Part shown: positions 1 to 8,262 of the stretch, piece by piece
Layout: each line of letters begins with the position of its first letter
Numbering within the stretch: position 1 is the stretch's first letter
Assembly (NCBI GenBank): GCA_963837515.1
Contig: CAWINT010000014.1
Span: 62,001 to 126,000, forward strand
Reading direction: 5' to 3'
Source: RYN-230 sp963837515
GTDB taxonomy: Bacteria > Actinomycetota > Actinomycetes > Streptosporangiales > Streptosporangiaceae
Length of the DNA: 64,000 nt
The notes under the pieces: model-generated
Seen by the model: the letters and a program-made list of their open reading frames with translations, nothing else
What the model was told of the DNA's origin: nothing
Database searches by the model: none
Program-made: the position numbers and the translations under genes

Positions 1-283
1 GGTGCACGCGGAGCGCCGCCGCTCCCGGCCCGGTGATGCGGTATGGGTGGCGCCGGTCGTCGGCGGGCAGCGACTCGATCAGGCCTAGTCGCTCCAGCCG
101 GTCCAGCGCGCCGTAGAGCGTGCCGGGCCCGAGTTCGGCGTCGGCGAGCTCCTTGATGTCCTGGATCAGCGCGTAACCGTGCTTGGGCCCGCCGGCGAGG
201 CTGATCAGAATCAGCACCGACGCCTCCCCGGCCCTCCGCAACACGTCCTGCCCTTCACTGCCACCCCGCCTGCCAACGGCCAT
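1..283 (-). CDS. PadR-family transcriptional regulator, C-terminus cut by window edge
   Basis: Partial gene read on the minus strand from ATG at 283; 94 codons are present and the frame is still open at base 1. The N-terminal half reads as the PadR winged helix: a GGPKHGYALIQDI helix, then GPGTLYGALDRLERLGLIES, then a DDRRHPYRIT wing. PadR proteins are usually about 100-200 aa, so at least part of the wing and the C-terminal dimerisation helix lie outside the window. An AGGAGG Shine-Dalgarno sits about 4 nt before the ATG. A perfect inverted repeat just upstream (296-323) fits an autoregulatory operator. The ligand is unknown; it may control the APC permease located upstream on the same strand, but that is inference. 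Confidence 0.85.
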   Translation of the reverse strand, partial: MAVGRRGGSEGQDVLRRAGEASVLILISLAGGPKHGYALIQDIKELADAELGPGTLYGALDRLERLGLIESLPADDRRHPYRITGPGAAALRVH

Positions 284-295
284 CCGCCCTCCTAA

Positions 296-323
296 TACGT
301 TGGTCAATATATCAGCCAACGTA
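296..323. promoter_or_regulatory. Inverted-repeat operator between padR and permease
   Basis: Two perfect 8-bp arms, TACGTTGG (296-303) and CCAACGTA (316-323), flank an AT-rich 12-nt centre holding a second dyad, ATATAT. The element lies 13 nt upstream of the padR ATG and downstream of the permease stop. AT-rich dyads next to padR genes are the usual form of PadR autoregulatory sites. There is no U-tract, so a terminator is less likely. Confidence 0.55.
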
Positions 324-430
324 GTAGTCGGGCAGGGTGGTCACGGATACGACGGGCCGTGCTCCAGGCGGCAGCACGTGCCCGGCACGGCTGGTGCGCA
401 ACCAGATCCGCTTGAGCCCGGCGGAAGCGC

Positions 431-1888
431 TCAGGCGTGCCGGCCGGTCTGCCCGCTGTCGCTCTCCCGCTGGATGTGGAAGAACGCCGAGTGCAGGACC
501 ACCCGGGCGACGACCAGCAGCACCAGCCCGGCGAGCACGATACCGACCAGCGACCACACCTGCTGGGCGGGGGCGGCCAGCAGCGACTTGACGAAGACCC
601 AGCCGAGGAAGCCCGCCGCGCCGAGCGGCAGCAGGCCGAGAACCAGCGCGTCCCAGAGGCTGCGTGCCACGCGGCGGCGGTAGTACACGATCATCGCCAG
701 CGCAGTGAGGATGTAGAAGATCGAGAACAGCAGCCCGGTCACGTCGATCACGTTGGTGAAGGCGTTCTGCACGGAGGTGGCGAGGAAGTAGACGGCGCTC
801 AGCACGATGATGAGCACGCCGACGATGATGCTGGCCGCCACCGGGGTGGCGAACCGGCGGGACACATTGGATAGGAACTCCGGCAGCGCCCGGTAGCTGG
901 CCATGCCGTAGACGATCCGGGCGCTGAGCACGATGCCGGTGCCGGTGGTGGCGATCACTGACAGGGCGATGGCCAGCGCCATGGCCTTGGCCCAGCCGCC
1001 GCCGCCGAGCGCCTGGGCCACGCTGACCAGCGTGGTCCCGTTGGCCGCGGCCGACGCCAGCTGCTTGGGGGAGAGCACCCCCTGGAACCCCACCTGGGAG
1101 ACCGTGTAGATGACGGCGAGAATGGCGACCGCCAGGATGGCGGCCCGCCCGGGGTTGGTCCGGCGGTGCCTGACCTCCTCGTTGACGTAGAGGGTGCCGT
1201 CCCAGCCGCCGTACACGAACACCGCAGCGAGGAATCCGGCCACGGCACTGCCCTTGCCGCCGATGCCCGACGGGCTGAACCAGCCCCGCGAGATCGGCAC
1301 CGAACCCGGATGATGGCCGAGCACGAAGACCAGGCCGGCGACGGCCAGCCCGATCAGGATCAGGTACTCCACCGCGGCCATCCCGACCTGGGCGCGGGCC
1401 GTGATCCGGATGCCGACGACCGCGATGATCAGCATGATCACCCCGACCGCCACGCCGATCGTCACGTTGGCCGCGGTGGAGGAGCTGGCCCCGAACACGG
1501 CCAGCACCGAGGGGCCCAGCAGCAGCACCTCGGCGACGGTGCCGATGATGTAGGCCGCGATCATCAGCCATCCGGTGAGGAACCCAAGATAAGGGCTGAT
1601 CGCCCGGCCCACCCACTCGAAGGAGGCACCGCAGTTGGCGTTCCACATGTTGAGCCGGCGGTACGCGTTGGCGATCACCAGCATGGGGATGGCGGTGAGC
1701 AGCAGGATCGGCCCGCTGCCGTAGTTGGTCACCACGGCGAGTGCGCCGAGGGACAGGCCCACTGTGGCGGCGGGGGCGGACGACGCCATCCCGATGACCG
1801 TGTCCTGGGCGACACCGATCGCGTCCGGCTCCAGGCGGGCCGGGGGCATGACCGGCACACCCATCACAGCAGCTGATTGCTCACTCAT
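431..1888 (-). CDS. APC-superfamily amino acid permease
   Basis: 485-aa integral membrane protein with about 12 predicted hydrophobic segments. It is a member of the amino acid-polyamine-organocation superfamily by its overall character: a conserved first helix region with small residues (VIGMASSAPAATVGLSLGAL), the NANCGASFEWVGRAISPYLGFLTGW stretch near residues 84-108, and a cytoplasmic C-terminal tail. It would carry out secondary uptake of an amino acid or related compound; the substrate cannot be read from sequence. ATG 1888 is preceded by GGAGA about 10 nt upstream. A TATGAT -10-like box lies at 2012-2017 on the minus strand. The next gene on this strand is padR, so the two could be cotranscribed or coregulated. 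Confidence 0.85.
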   Translation of the reverse strand: MSEQSAAVMGVPVMPPARLEPDAIGVAQDTVIGMASSAPAATVGLSLGALAVVTNYGSGPILLLTAIPMLVIANAYRRLNMWNANCGASFEWVGRAISPYLGFLTGWLMIAAYIIGTVAEVLLLGPSVLAVFGASSSTAANVTIGVAVGVIMLIIAVVGIRITARAQVGMAAVEYLILIGLAVAGLVFVLGHHPGSVPISRGWFSPSGIGGKGSAVAGFLAAVFVYGGWDGTLYVNEEVRHRRTNPGRAAILAVAILAVIYTVSQVGFQGVLSPKQLASAAANGTTLVSVAQALGGGGWAKAMALAIALSVIATTGTGIVLSARIVYGMASYRALPEFLSNVSRRFATPVAASIIVGVLIIVLSAVYFLATSVQNAFTNVIDVTGLLFSIFYILTALAMIVYYRRRVARSLWDALVLGLLPLGAAGFLGWVFVKSLLAAPAQQVWSLVGIVLAGLVLLVVARVVLHSAFFHIQRESDSGQTGRHA

Positions 1889-2011
1889 CTGGGCTCGTCT
1901 CCTGCCGGCGAGGGCTCAGACAACGACACGGACAGGGGAACGCCTGAACAGAATTTGGAGTGGCCAGCGTCAGCGGGGGTGGGCTGCCGTCCCAGGATCG
2001 GCCACCGGAAG

Positions 2012-2017
2012 ATCATA
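2012..2017 (-). promoter_or_regulatory. Possible -10 box for the permease
   Basis: TATGAT read on the minus strand, about 125 nt upstream of the permease ATG. No convincing -35 hexamer is visible at 16-19 nt. The long leader between it and the ATG holds no riboswitch that I recognise. Confidence 0.25.
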
Positions 2018-2162
2018 GCGGGCATTTCGTTCGGTGGGTGATGCGTATTAGCTGAGATTCACGACCGGTTTGCGCCATGTCCGGGCGGCTGGTGCGGCGC
2101 CATAAGCCCGGTGTGCCGAAAAGGGATAATCCTCGCAATTAGCCCCGGGCAGACCGGATTGG

Positions 2163-2168
2163 TAAGGT
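2163..2168 (+). promoter_or_regulatory. -10 box, leaderless start at 2175
   Basis: TAAGGT followed by 6 nt and then the GTG of the Cys-cluster protein; no Shine-Dalgarno. Spacing places transcription start at or within a few nt of the start codon. Confidence 0.5.
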
Positions 2169-2174
2169 CGTACC

Positions 2175-2567
2175 GTGTCCCAGCCGCCCGGTGACCAGAG
2201 CCGCTGGCGGAACCTGCCGCTAGCGCCCCCCGCGCACGGCAGCTTCCTGGCCTGGTATGAGGGCTGCCACTGCGACCAGTGCGAAGAAAGCGGGCAGAGT
2301 TTCCTGCGGGAACTGGCCCGCCGTGCGGCGCGGCGGCAGGAGCCGGCGCCGCCCGCCGCGGCCCGGCTGAGCGCCGACGATCGGGCCCACCTCGAACCGG
2401 CGGTACGGGCCCGGGCCTGCCCGTTCTGTGGCGCGCTGCGCTATCACCGGTGCCGCGACCCGCATTTCCCGCTGCACTTCACCGAAACGCACCCGGAACG
2501 CCGGGTCAATTGGGAGGCCGAACCGGAAACGGGCCAGGCGCCGGAAACTCCGGTGCCTGGCCCGTGA
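2175..2567 (+). CDS. Small Cys-cluster (putative zinc-binding) protein of unknown function
   Basis: 130 aa from GTG 2175. There are two Cys groups: a Gly-Cys-His-Cys-x-x-Cys cluster around residues 31-38, preceded by AHGSFLAWY, and a second CPFCG...HRC...H group around residues 83-105. The first matches a short zinc-ribbon-like pattern (HG[ST]xxxYxxGCxCxxC) that I know from many small actinobacterial and actinophage proteins, usually without assigned function. A metal-binding, nucleic-acid-associated role is plausible but not shown. The C-terminus is acidic and Pro-rich and looks disordered. The gene stands alone between divergent and convergent neighbours and appears leaderless. Confidence 0.6.
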   Translation: MSQPPGDQSRWRNLPLAPPAHGSFLAWYEGCHCDQCEESGQSFLRELARRAARRQEPAPPAAARLSADDRAHLEPAVRARACPFCGALRYHRCRDPHFPLHFTETHPERRVNWEAEPETGQAPETPVPGP

Positions 2568-2586
2568 CGCTGCTGGCCGCCTGCGG

Positions 2587-3324
2587 CTAGCGGGCCGGCG
2601 GCGTCCTGGTCCCGGCCACGGCCGTGTCCTCGCGGGCCGCCCCGCTCCCGGTGTCGGCCGGGGCGGTGTCGGCCGGGGCGGTGTCGGCCGGGGCGGTGTC
2701 GGCCGGGGCGGTGTCGGCCGGGGCCTTGTCGGCCGGGGCCTTGTCGGCCCGGCCCGGGAAGCGGCGGGGCAGCCTGGCGGTCGTAGCGGAGTCCCCGTCG
2801 GCCACCGGCTCGGTCGGCCCGGCGGTGTCCGGCACGACCTCCTCGCGGGCGGCCAGCCGGGCGTCGCGGACGCCGATCACCGACAGCCGCCCGATGGACA
2901 TGGCGGCCACGAACACGATGACCACGCCCAGCCCGGTGAGGTAGCTGAGCTGGACCAGCACCCGGGTCGCGGTACCGCCGAGCGGGGTGCCGAGCGCCAT
3001 CGCGCCGGTGGAGTGCCACAGCGGGGTCAGCACCTGCCCGACGGCGAACCAGGCGCCGCTGGCGGCGGCCAGCCAGGCACCAAACATGGCCACCGGGCGC
3101 ACCCGGCTGGCCAGCAGGATGAGCCCGCCCAGGACCGTGCCGGCCGCGGGCAGGATCTCCAGCCAGAAACGGCCCTGGGTGTAGGTCCAGGTGGTCCCGG
3201 GCGTGTAGGAGAAGTGGAAGTAGGGCCCGACGAACGGGATCAGCCCGCCCCATAGGCCGAGCAGGATCAGTAGAACGCCGCTCAGCGCCCCCCGGGTCCT
3301 GGGGACTCGCAGCACCCCTGCCAT
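2587..3324 (-). CDS. Four-helix membrane protein with repetitive Ala/Pro/Asp tail
   Basis: 245 aa. Start chosen as ATG 3324, which has AAGGAG 8 nt upstream; the in-frame GTG at 3333 overlaps that Shine-Dalgarno and is unlikely. Residues 1-160 hold about four hydrophobic segments (for example GVLLILLGLWGGLIPFV and YLTGLGVVIVFVAAMSI), like small uncharacterised actinobacterial membrane proteins. Residues about 160-245 form a hydrophilic, low-complexity cytoplasmic or extracytoplasmic tail with repeated PADTA/PADKA pentads. No catalytic motif is visible. Function unknown. Confidence 0.65.
   Translation of the reverse strand: MAGVLRVPRTRGALSGVLLILLGLWGGLIPFVGPYFHFSYTPGTTWTYTQGRFWLEILPAAGTVLGGLILLASRVRPVAMFGAWLAAASGAWFAVGQVLTPLWHSTGAMALGTPLGGTATRVLVQLSYLTGLGVVIVFVAAMSIGRLSVIGVRDARLAAREEVVPDTAGPTEPVADGDSATTARLPRRFPGRADKAPADKAPADTAPADTAPADTAPADTAPADTGSGAAREDTAVAGTRTPPAR
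2651..2755. repeat. 15-bp tandem repeat inside the membrane-protein gene
   Basis: Seven consecutive 15-bp units based on GTGTCGGCCGGGGCS. The first five are nearly identical, the sixth begins TTGTC, and the seventh is degenerate. The period is a multiple of three, so copy-number changes keep the reading frame. Units encode PADTA or PADKA pentapeptides on the minus strand. Confidence 0.9.
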
Positions 3325-3484
3325 ATGGATCACTCCTTGTCGGTGCGGGTATCATGCGGCCCGCTCCAGGTACCCGGCCCAGGGCATTTCATGCGGTAGC
3401 CGCACCGCAGCCGCGCGTGGCGCGCCGCGCGCCGCGGTACGTCCGGGCGCGCCGCGGCGCGCGGCGGCGGGTAGGGTCACGCTC
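3325..3484. other. Divergent intergenic region upstream of selA
   Basis: 160 nt between the membrane protein (minus) and selA (plus). It is dominated by GCGCG-rich palindromic runs (about 3420-3468). I looked for a tRNA-Sec gene (selC), which often lies next to selAB, and saw none. Confidence 0.5.
3472..3477 (+). promoter_or_regulatory. -10 box, leaderless start of selA
   Basis: TAGGGT, then 7 nt, then GTG 3485. No Shine-Dalgarno precedes the GTG. Confidence 0.5.
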
Positions 3485-4996
3485 GTGGATGGCCGCCGTT
3501 TCGTGCCGCGTACCGACACCGTGCTGGCCGACCCACGGCTGGCCGCCGCGATCCCGCGGCTCGGGCGGGCCCGGGTCAAGGCGGCCGTGTCCGCCGCCCA
3601 GCAGCAGGCCAGGGACGGGCGGATCAGCCCGGACGCGGTCGCCGACGTGGCCGTGGCCGCGTTGCCACCCGCCGCCACCTCACTCGTCCCGGTGCTCAAC
3701 GCCACCGGCGTGCTGCTGCACACCAACCTGGGCCGGGCGCCGCTGTCGCCCGCCGCCGCGGCCGCCATGGTGGCCGCGGCCGGCTACACCGACCTGGAGT
3801 TCGACCTGGCGGCCGGCACCCGGGGCCGCCGCGGCCGCGGCACGCTGGCGGCACTGGCGGCGGCCGTGCCCGCGGCTGAGGCCGTGCACGTGGTGAACAA
3901 CAACGCCGCCGCGCTGGTGCTGGCGGCCACGGCGCTGGCGGCCGGCCGGGAGATCGTGATCAGCCGCGGCGAGATGATCGAGATCGGTGACGGCTTCCGG
4001 CTGCCTGAACTGCTGGAGTCGACCGGGGCCCGGATCCGAGAGGTGGGCACCACCAACCGCACCACCGCCGCCGATTACGCGCGGGCCTGCGGGCCGGACA
4101 CCGGCTTCGTGCTCAAGGTGCACCCCTCGAACTTCCGCGTCGAGGGCTTCACCGCCCAGGTGGACGTGGCGGACCTGGCCGGGCTGGGCGTGCCGGTGGT
4201 CGGCGACATCGGCTCCGGGCTGCTGCGCCGGCATCCGCTGCTGCCCGCTGAGCCCGACGCCACGTCGTGGCTGGAGGCGGGCGCCGCGCTGGTCACCGCC
4301 AGCGGCGACAAGCTGCTCGGCGGCCCGCAGGCCGGGCTCATCCTGGGCCGGGCCGACCTGGTGCGGCGGCTGGCCCGGCATCCGCTGGCCCGCGCCCTGC
4401 GGGTCGGCAAGGCCACGCTGGCGGCGCTCGAGGCGACCCTGTCCGGCCCGCCGGCCCCGCTGGCCACGGCGCTGGCGGCTGGGCCGCCAGCGCTCACCGA
4501 GCGGGCCCGCGCGGTCGCTGCCCGGCTGGCCGCCGCCGGGCTGGACGTCAGCGTGGTGCCGAGCGTGGCCGCGGCCGGCGGCGGCGGGGCGCCGGGCGTG
4601 CCGCTGCCGAGCGCGGCGGTCAGCCTGCCGGCCGGGCTGGCGGTGCCGCTGCGGGCCGGACCGCAGGTGCGGGCCGGGGCTTTCCCGGCGGTCGTCGGCC
4701 GGGTGGCCGACGACCGCCTGCTGCTCGACCTCAAGGCGGTCCCCCCGGAAGCCGATGACCTGCTGGCCCGGGCGGTGCTGGCGGTGGCCGCGGGTGGCGC
4801 GGCGGGCTCCCCGCCGGGAACGGCCGCCCCGGCGGGGAGCCGCCCGGCCGCGGCGGGCGAGTGCCCCCCGCCGGCCCCGCCGGGTGTCCCGCAGGCCGCC
4901 CCGCCAGCCGTTCCGTCGGCCCCGCCAGGAGTTCCGCCTGGCGTCCCGCCGTATCCGGAGTATCCCGCGGTGGCCTACCCTCCGTCCCGGGCCTGA
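3485..4996 (+). CDS. selA: L-seryl-tRNA(Sec) selenium transferase
   Basis: 503 aa. A PLP enzyme that converts seryl-tRNA(Sec) to selenocysteinyl-tRNA(Sec) using selenophosphate. The family fingerprint is clear: LNATGVLLHTNLGRAPL near residue 75, an EFDL segment, the RGEMIEIGDGFRLPEL region, VGTTNRT, and the PLP lysine in SGDKLLGGPQAG. Usual family length is about 430-465 aa; the excess is a Pro/Ala/Gly-rich tail (about residues 435-503, ending in PPGVPPYPEYP-type sequence) that looks disordered. selB follows after 4 nt, so the two form an operon. selD and the Sec tRNA are not in the window. Confidence 0.95.
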   Translation: MDGRRFVPRTDTVLADPRLAAAIPRLGRARVKAAVSAAQQQARDGRISPDAVADVAVAALPPAATSLVPVLNATGVLLHTNLGRAPLSPAAAAAMVAAAGYTDLEFDLAAGTRGRRGRGTLAALAAAVPAAEAVHVVNNNAAALVLAATALAAGREIVISRGEMIEIGDGFRLPELLESTGARIREVGTTNRTTAADYARACGPDTGFVLKVHPSNFRVEGFTAQVDVADLAGLGVPVVGDIGSGLLRRHPLLPAEPDATSWLEAGAALVTASGDKLLGGPQAGLILGRADLVRRLARHPLARALRVGKATLAALEATLSGPPAPLATALAAGPPALTERARAVAARLAAAGLDVSVVPSVAAAGGGGAPGVPLPSAAVSLPAGLAVPLRAGPQVRAGAFPAVVGRVADDRLLLDLKAVPPEADDLLARAVLAVAAGGAAGSPPGTAAPAGSRPAAAGECPPPAPPGVPQAAPPAVPSAPPGVPPGVPPYPEYPAVAYPPSRA

Positions 4997-5000
4997 CGAC

Positions 5001-6866
5001 ATGCAGGTCATCGCGACCGCGGGGCACGTCGACCACGGCAAGTCCACCCTCGTCCGCGCGCTCACCGGGATGGAGCCGGACCGCTGGGCCGAGGAGCGGC
5101 GCCGCGGCCTCACCATCGACCTGGGATTCGCCTGGCTGACCCTGCCGTCCGGGCAGCAGATCGCCTTCGTGGACGTGCCCGGGCACGAGCGGTTCGTGCC
5201 CAACATGCTGGCCGGGGTCGGCGCGGTGCCCGCCGTGCTGTTCATCGTGGCCGCCGACGAGGGCTGGATGCCGCAGTCGGAGGAGCACCTGGCCGCCATT
5301 GATGCCCTCGGCATCACCCACGGCCTGCTCGTGGTCACCCGGTCTGACCTGGCCGACCCGTCCGGCACGCTGCGGGTGGCGGGCGAGCGGATCGCCGCGA
5401 CCAGCCTCGGCCGCCTGGAAGCGGTGGCCGTCAGCGCCCGCACCGGGGCGGGGCTGGCGGTGCTGACCGCGGCCCTCGACCGGCTGGCCGGCCTGCTGCC
5501 GGTGCCCGATCCGGGGGCGCCGGTCCGGCTGTGGGTGGACCGGGCGTTCAGCATCCGGGGCAGCGGGACCGTGCTGACCGGGACGCTGCCGGCCGGCACT
5601 ATCAGCGAGCGGCAGGAGCTGCGGCTGGCCCCGTCGGGCGAGCCGGTGCGGGTGCGCGGGATCGAGTCACTGCGGCAATCGGCCCGTCAGGTCAGCGGGG
5701 TGGCCCGGGTGGCGCTGAACGTGCGCGGGGCGGACCGGCTCGGCCCGGCCCGCGGGATGGCGCTTATCGAGCCCGGCCGGTGGACGGTGACCGCCACGGT
5801 TGACGTCCGGCTGGCCAGCGCCGCGCCGCGGCCGCCGCAGCGGCTCACCGTGCATATCGGCTCGGCGCGTACGGTGGCCCGGGTCCGCCTGCTGGGCGGG
5901 CGGATCGCCCGGCTCAGCCTGGCCGGCCCGCTGCCGCTGCACGCCGGTGACCGGCTGCTGCTGCGGGACCCGGGCTCGGCCGCGCGGCCCGCGGGCAGCC
6001 ACGCCGGCTCAGCGCCGCGGGGCGGCCCGGGGGCGGCGTGGCCGCCGCTGGTGGGCGCGAGCGTGCTCGATCCCGCCCCGCCGCCGCTGCGCGGCCGCGG
6101 CGCGGCCGCCGCGGCCGCCCGCCAGCTGGCGGCCTGGCCCGACCGGCCAGGCGCGGCTGATCTGCTGGGCCGGCACGGGCTGCTGCGGGCCGGCTCGGCC
6201 CGCGCGATGGGGCTGGACGCCCTGCCGGACCCGGTGGCCGGGGACTGGCTGGCCGACCCGGGGCACTGGGCCGCGCTGCGGCAGCGGCTCACCGAGGCCG
6301 TCCGCGCGCACGCGGCCCGGGAGCCGCTCGCCACCGGCCTGCCCATCGAGGCGGCCCGGGCCGGGCTGGGCCTGCCCGACCGGCAGCTGGTGGCCGCCCT
6401 GGCCGCGCCCGGGCTGGCCGTCCGGGCGGGCTGCCTGCAGCTGGCCGGCCCGGCCGCGCAGCGCGGGCCGGCGCTGCCGGACCGGGTCGCGGCGGCGGTG
6501 CAGGCGCTGCGCACCGACCTGGCCCGGCAGCCGTTCGCCGCACCCGAGGCGGCGCGGCTGCGAGAACTCGGGCTGGACACCCGGGCACTGGCGGCGGCGG
6601 CCCGGGCCGGGCTGCTGCTGCGGATCAGCGAGCAGGTGGTGCTGGCCCCGGGCGCCGACGCCGAGGCGGCCCGGCGGCTGGCCGGGCTGCCCGGGCCGTT
6701 CACCGCCGCCGAGGCGCGCCAGGTGCTGCACACCACCCGGCGGGTGGCGATCCCGCTGCTGGAGTACCTGGACCGGCGGGGGATCACGAGGCGGCTGCCG
6801 GACGACCGCCGGGTGCTGGCCGGCGAGGTCACCGGGTGCTGGCCGATCAGGTCAGCGGCCGGTTAG
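5001..6866 (+). CDS. selB: Selenocysteine-specific translation elongation factor
   Basis: 621 aa from ATG 5001. GTPase that delivers Sec-tRNA(Sec) to UGA codons marked by a SECIS hairpin. The N-terminus is an EF-Tu-like G domain: GHVDHGKST (residues 8-16), then RRGLTIDLGFAW, DVPGHERFV, and TRSDLAD in place of NKxD. Beta-barrel domains II/III follow (VDRAFSIRGSGTVLTGTL). The C-terminal third carries the winged-helix repeats that bind SECIS RNA, ending in VLHTTRRVAIPLLEYLDRRGITRR. The 3' end overlaps the convergent oxidoreductase gene by 15 bp. Length is normal for SelB. Confidence 0.95.
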   Translation: MQVIATAGHVDHGKSTLVRALTGMEPDRWAEERRRGLTIDLGFAWLTLPSGQQIAFVDVPGHERFVPNMLAGVGAVPAVLFIVAADEGWMPQSEEHLAAIDALGITHGLLVVTRSDLADPSGTLRVAGERIAATSLGRLEAVAVSARTGAGLAVLTAALDRLAGLLPVPDPGAPVRLWVDRAFSIRGSGTVLTGTLPAGTISERQELRLAPSGEPVRVRGIESLRQSARQVSGVARVALNVRGADRLGPARGMALIEPGRWTVTATVDVRLASAAPRPPQRLTVHIGSARTVARVRLLGGRIARLSLAGPLPLHAGDRLLLRDPGSAARPAGSHAGSAPRGGPGAAWPPLVGASVLDPAPPPLRGRGAAAAAARQLAAWPDRPGAADLLGRHGLLRAGSARAMGLDALPDPVAGDWLADPGHWAALRQRLTEAVRAHAAREPLATGLPIEAARAGLGLPDRQLVAALAAPGLAVRAGCLQLAGPAAQRGPALPDRVAAAVQALRTDLARQPFAAPEAARLRELGLDTRALAAAARAGLLLRISEQVVLAPGADAEAARRLAGLPGPFTAAEARQVLHTTRRVAIPLLEYLDRRGITRRLPDDRRVLAGEVTGCWPIRSAAG

Positions 6867-7997
6867 GCCCCGCCCGGCGAAGCGCTCGCTGCTCCACGCC
6901 GCCGCCTCGGCCGGCGGTTCACCCGTGCCGATCCAGCGTGCCAGCGCCTGGGCGGTCACCGGGGCCAGCAGGATGCCGGTCCGGTAGTGCCCCGAGGTCA
7001 GCCACGCGTTGCCCAGCCCGGGGATCCGGTCGATGACCGGCAGGCCGTCCGGGTGCCGGGGCCGGAAGCAGTACCACCGATCGACGGCGCGCAGCCCGCG
7101 CAGCCGGGGGAGCGTGGCGTACAGCCCGGCCAGGATCGCCTCGATCACGTCGCCGCGGACCACCGGCGCCTCGTCACCCATGTCGAACGTGCCGCCGACC
7201 AGCAGCCGGCCGTCCTCCAGCTGGGTGGCCACCGGGGCGACGATGCCGGGCAGCCGGACCGGGGCCGGCTCGGTCACCAGCAGGTGGCCCTTGACCCGCT
7301 CCCACGGGAGGTCCAGGTCCAGGCCGTCCAGCACCGGCGGCAGGCCGGTGGCGAACACGACCACCCCTGGGGAGATGTCCCCGGCCGTGGTCTCGATGGC
7401 GGTCACCCGGCCGCCGCTGACCGACACCCCGGTGGCGGCCACCCCGGTCGCCACCGCGGGCAGCGCGGCACTGAGCCGGGCGAGGGCGCGCAGCGGGTTG
7501 ACCCGGCCCTGATGGTGGATGAGCGCGCCGGCCATCGGCAGGGCCAGATCCGGGATCAGGCCGGCGACCGCGGTGGTGTCCAGCCACCGCACGGCGGGGG
7601 ACTGGTGCGGGGCCAGATCGCCGGGATCCGGCGACAGCCCGATCCAGTCCACGTCCACCAGCCCCACCCCGCCCGGCCAGGCCTGCTCCAGCTCGGCCCA
7701 CCGGCGCAGGCTGTCCCGGGCCAGGTTGACGAACGGTTCCGGGTCGCTCCACTCGTGGATTTCCGGGGTGAGCAGCCCCGCCGCGCCGCCGGTGGCGCCG
7801 GCGCCCAGGCGGCCGGCCTCGATCAGCAGCACCGATCCCAGCCCGGCCAGATGACAGGCGGCCGCGGTCGCGACCCCGGCGATGCCGCCACCGATGACGA
7901 GCACGTCAGGACGCGGCTGCGGGAGCTCACCCGCCCCGCGGACCAGCTGCGCCCGCTCTACGGCGGTGAGCTGGTCCCGCCAGAAGGCACTCTGCAC
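6852..7997 (-). CDS. FAD-dependent oxidoreductase, DAO/glycine oxidase (ThiO-like) family
   Basis: 381 aa. A Rossmann FAD-binding motif (VLVIGGGIAGVATAAACHLAGLGSVLLIEA, split here only for description) begins about 35 residues in. It is followed by the DAO-family GATGGAAGLL segment, and near the C-terminus RPRHPDGLPVIDRIPGL and HYRTGILLAP. This family oxidises amines such as glycine, sarcosine or D-amino acids; ThiO makes iminoglycine for thiazole synthesis. No thi genes or TPP riboswitch are adjacent, so ThiO function is only one option. GTG 7997 is chosen because a TAGGGT box precedes it by 7 nt; GTG 8003 sits too close to that box. Confidence 0.8.
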   Translation of the reverse strand: MQSAFWRDQLTAVERAQLVRGAGELPQPRPDVLVIGGGIAGVATAAACHLAGLGSVLLIEAGRLGAGATGGAAGLLTPEIHEWSDPEPFVNLARDSLRRWAELEQAWPGGVGLVDVDWIGLSPDPGDLAPHQSPAVRWLDTTAVAGLIPDLALPMAGALIHHQGRVNPLRALARLSAALPAVATGVAATGVSVSGGRVTAIETTAGDISPGVVVFATGLPPVLDGLDLDLPWERVKGHLLVTEPAPVRLPGIVAPVATQLEDGRLLVGGTFDMGDEAPVVRGDVIEAILAGLYATLPRLRGLRAVDRWYCFRPRHPDGLPVIDRIPGLGNAWLTSGHYRTGILLAPVTAQALARWIGTGEPPAEAAAWSSERFAGRGLTGR

Positions 7998-8004
7998 GAG
8001 CACG

Positions 8005-8010
8005 ACCCTA
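8005..8010 (-). promoter_or_regulatory. -10 box of the oxidoreductase gene
   Basis: TAGGGT on the minus strand with 7 nt to GTG 7997, implying a leaderless transcript. Confidence 0.45.
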
Positions 8011-8050
8011 TCCCCGCGGGCCAGAACTGGGCAGCGGCCGGATCTCCCGC

Positions 8051-8067
8051 GCCCGGCTTCGCCGGGC
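8051..8067. other. Short perfect GC hairpin in the divergent intergenic region
   Basis: GCCCGGC / GCCGGGC arms with a 3-nt loop. It lies upstream of the minus-strand oxidoreductase promoter box, in the 300-nt gap before moaA. No U-run follows. Role unknown; apart from this and promoter-like boxes I see nothing else convincing in 7998-8303. Confidence 0.4.
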
Positions 8068-8256
8068 CCGATATCGAGGTCGATTCCGTTTAGCGTCGGC
8101 CGGCCGCGGTAGCGCTGGGGGGGCAGGCCACGTACCCGCGCGGCGGCGGCGGGATTGACGGTTCCATTCTGTATGTTGCACCTGTCATGCTCCGGAGACC
8201 GGGCGCGGCGGCCGGCCCGTCCGGGGCCAGCCGATCGGTGGGCAGGCGGCGGCGCA

Positions 8257-8262
8257 TAGGCT
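8257..8262 (+). promoter_or_regulatory. Possible -10 box of moaA
   Basis: TAGGCT 41 nt upstream of the moaA GTG, leaving a short leader that contains GGAGGATCGGAGG. Confidence 0.35.

Noticed and set aside
3325..3484. tRNA-Sec gene upstream of selA
   Set aside because: No acceptor/T-arm pairs or TCA anticodon loop could be laid out; the palindromic GCGCG runs do not fit a tRNA.
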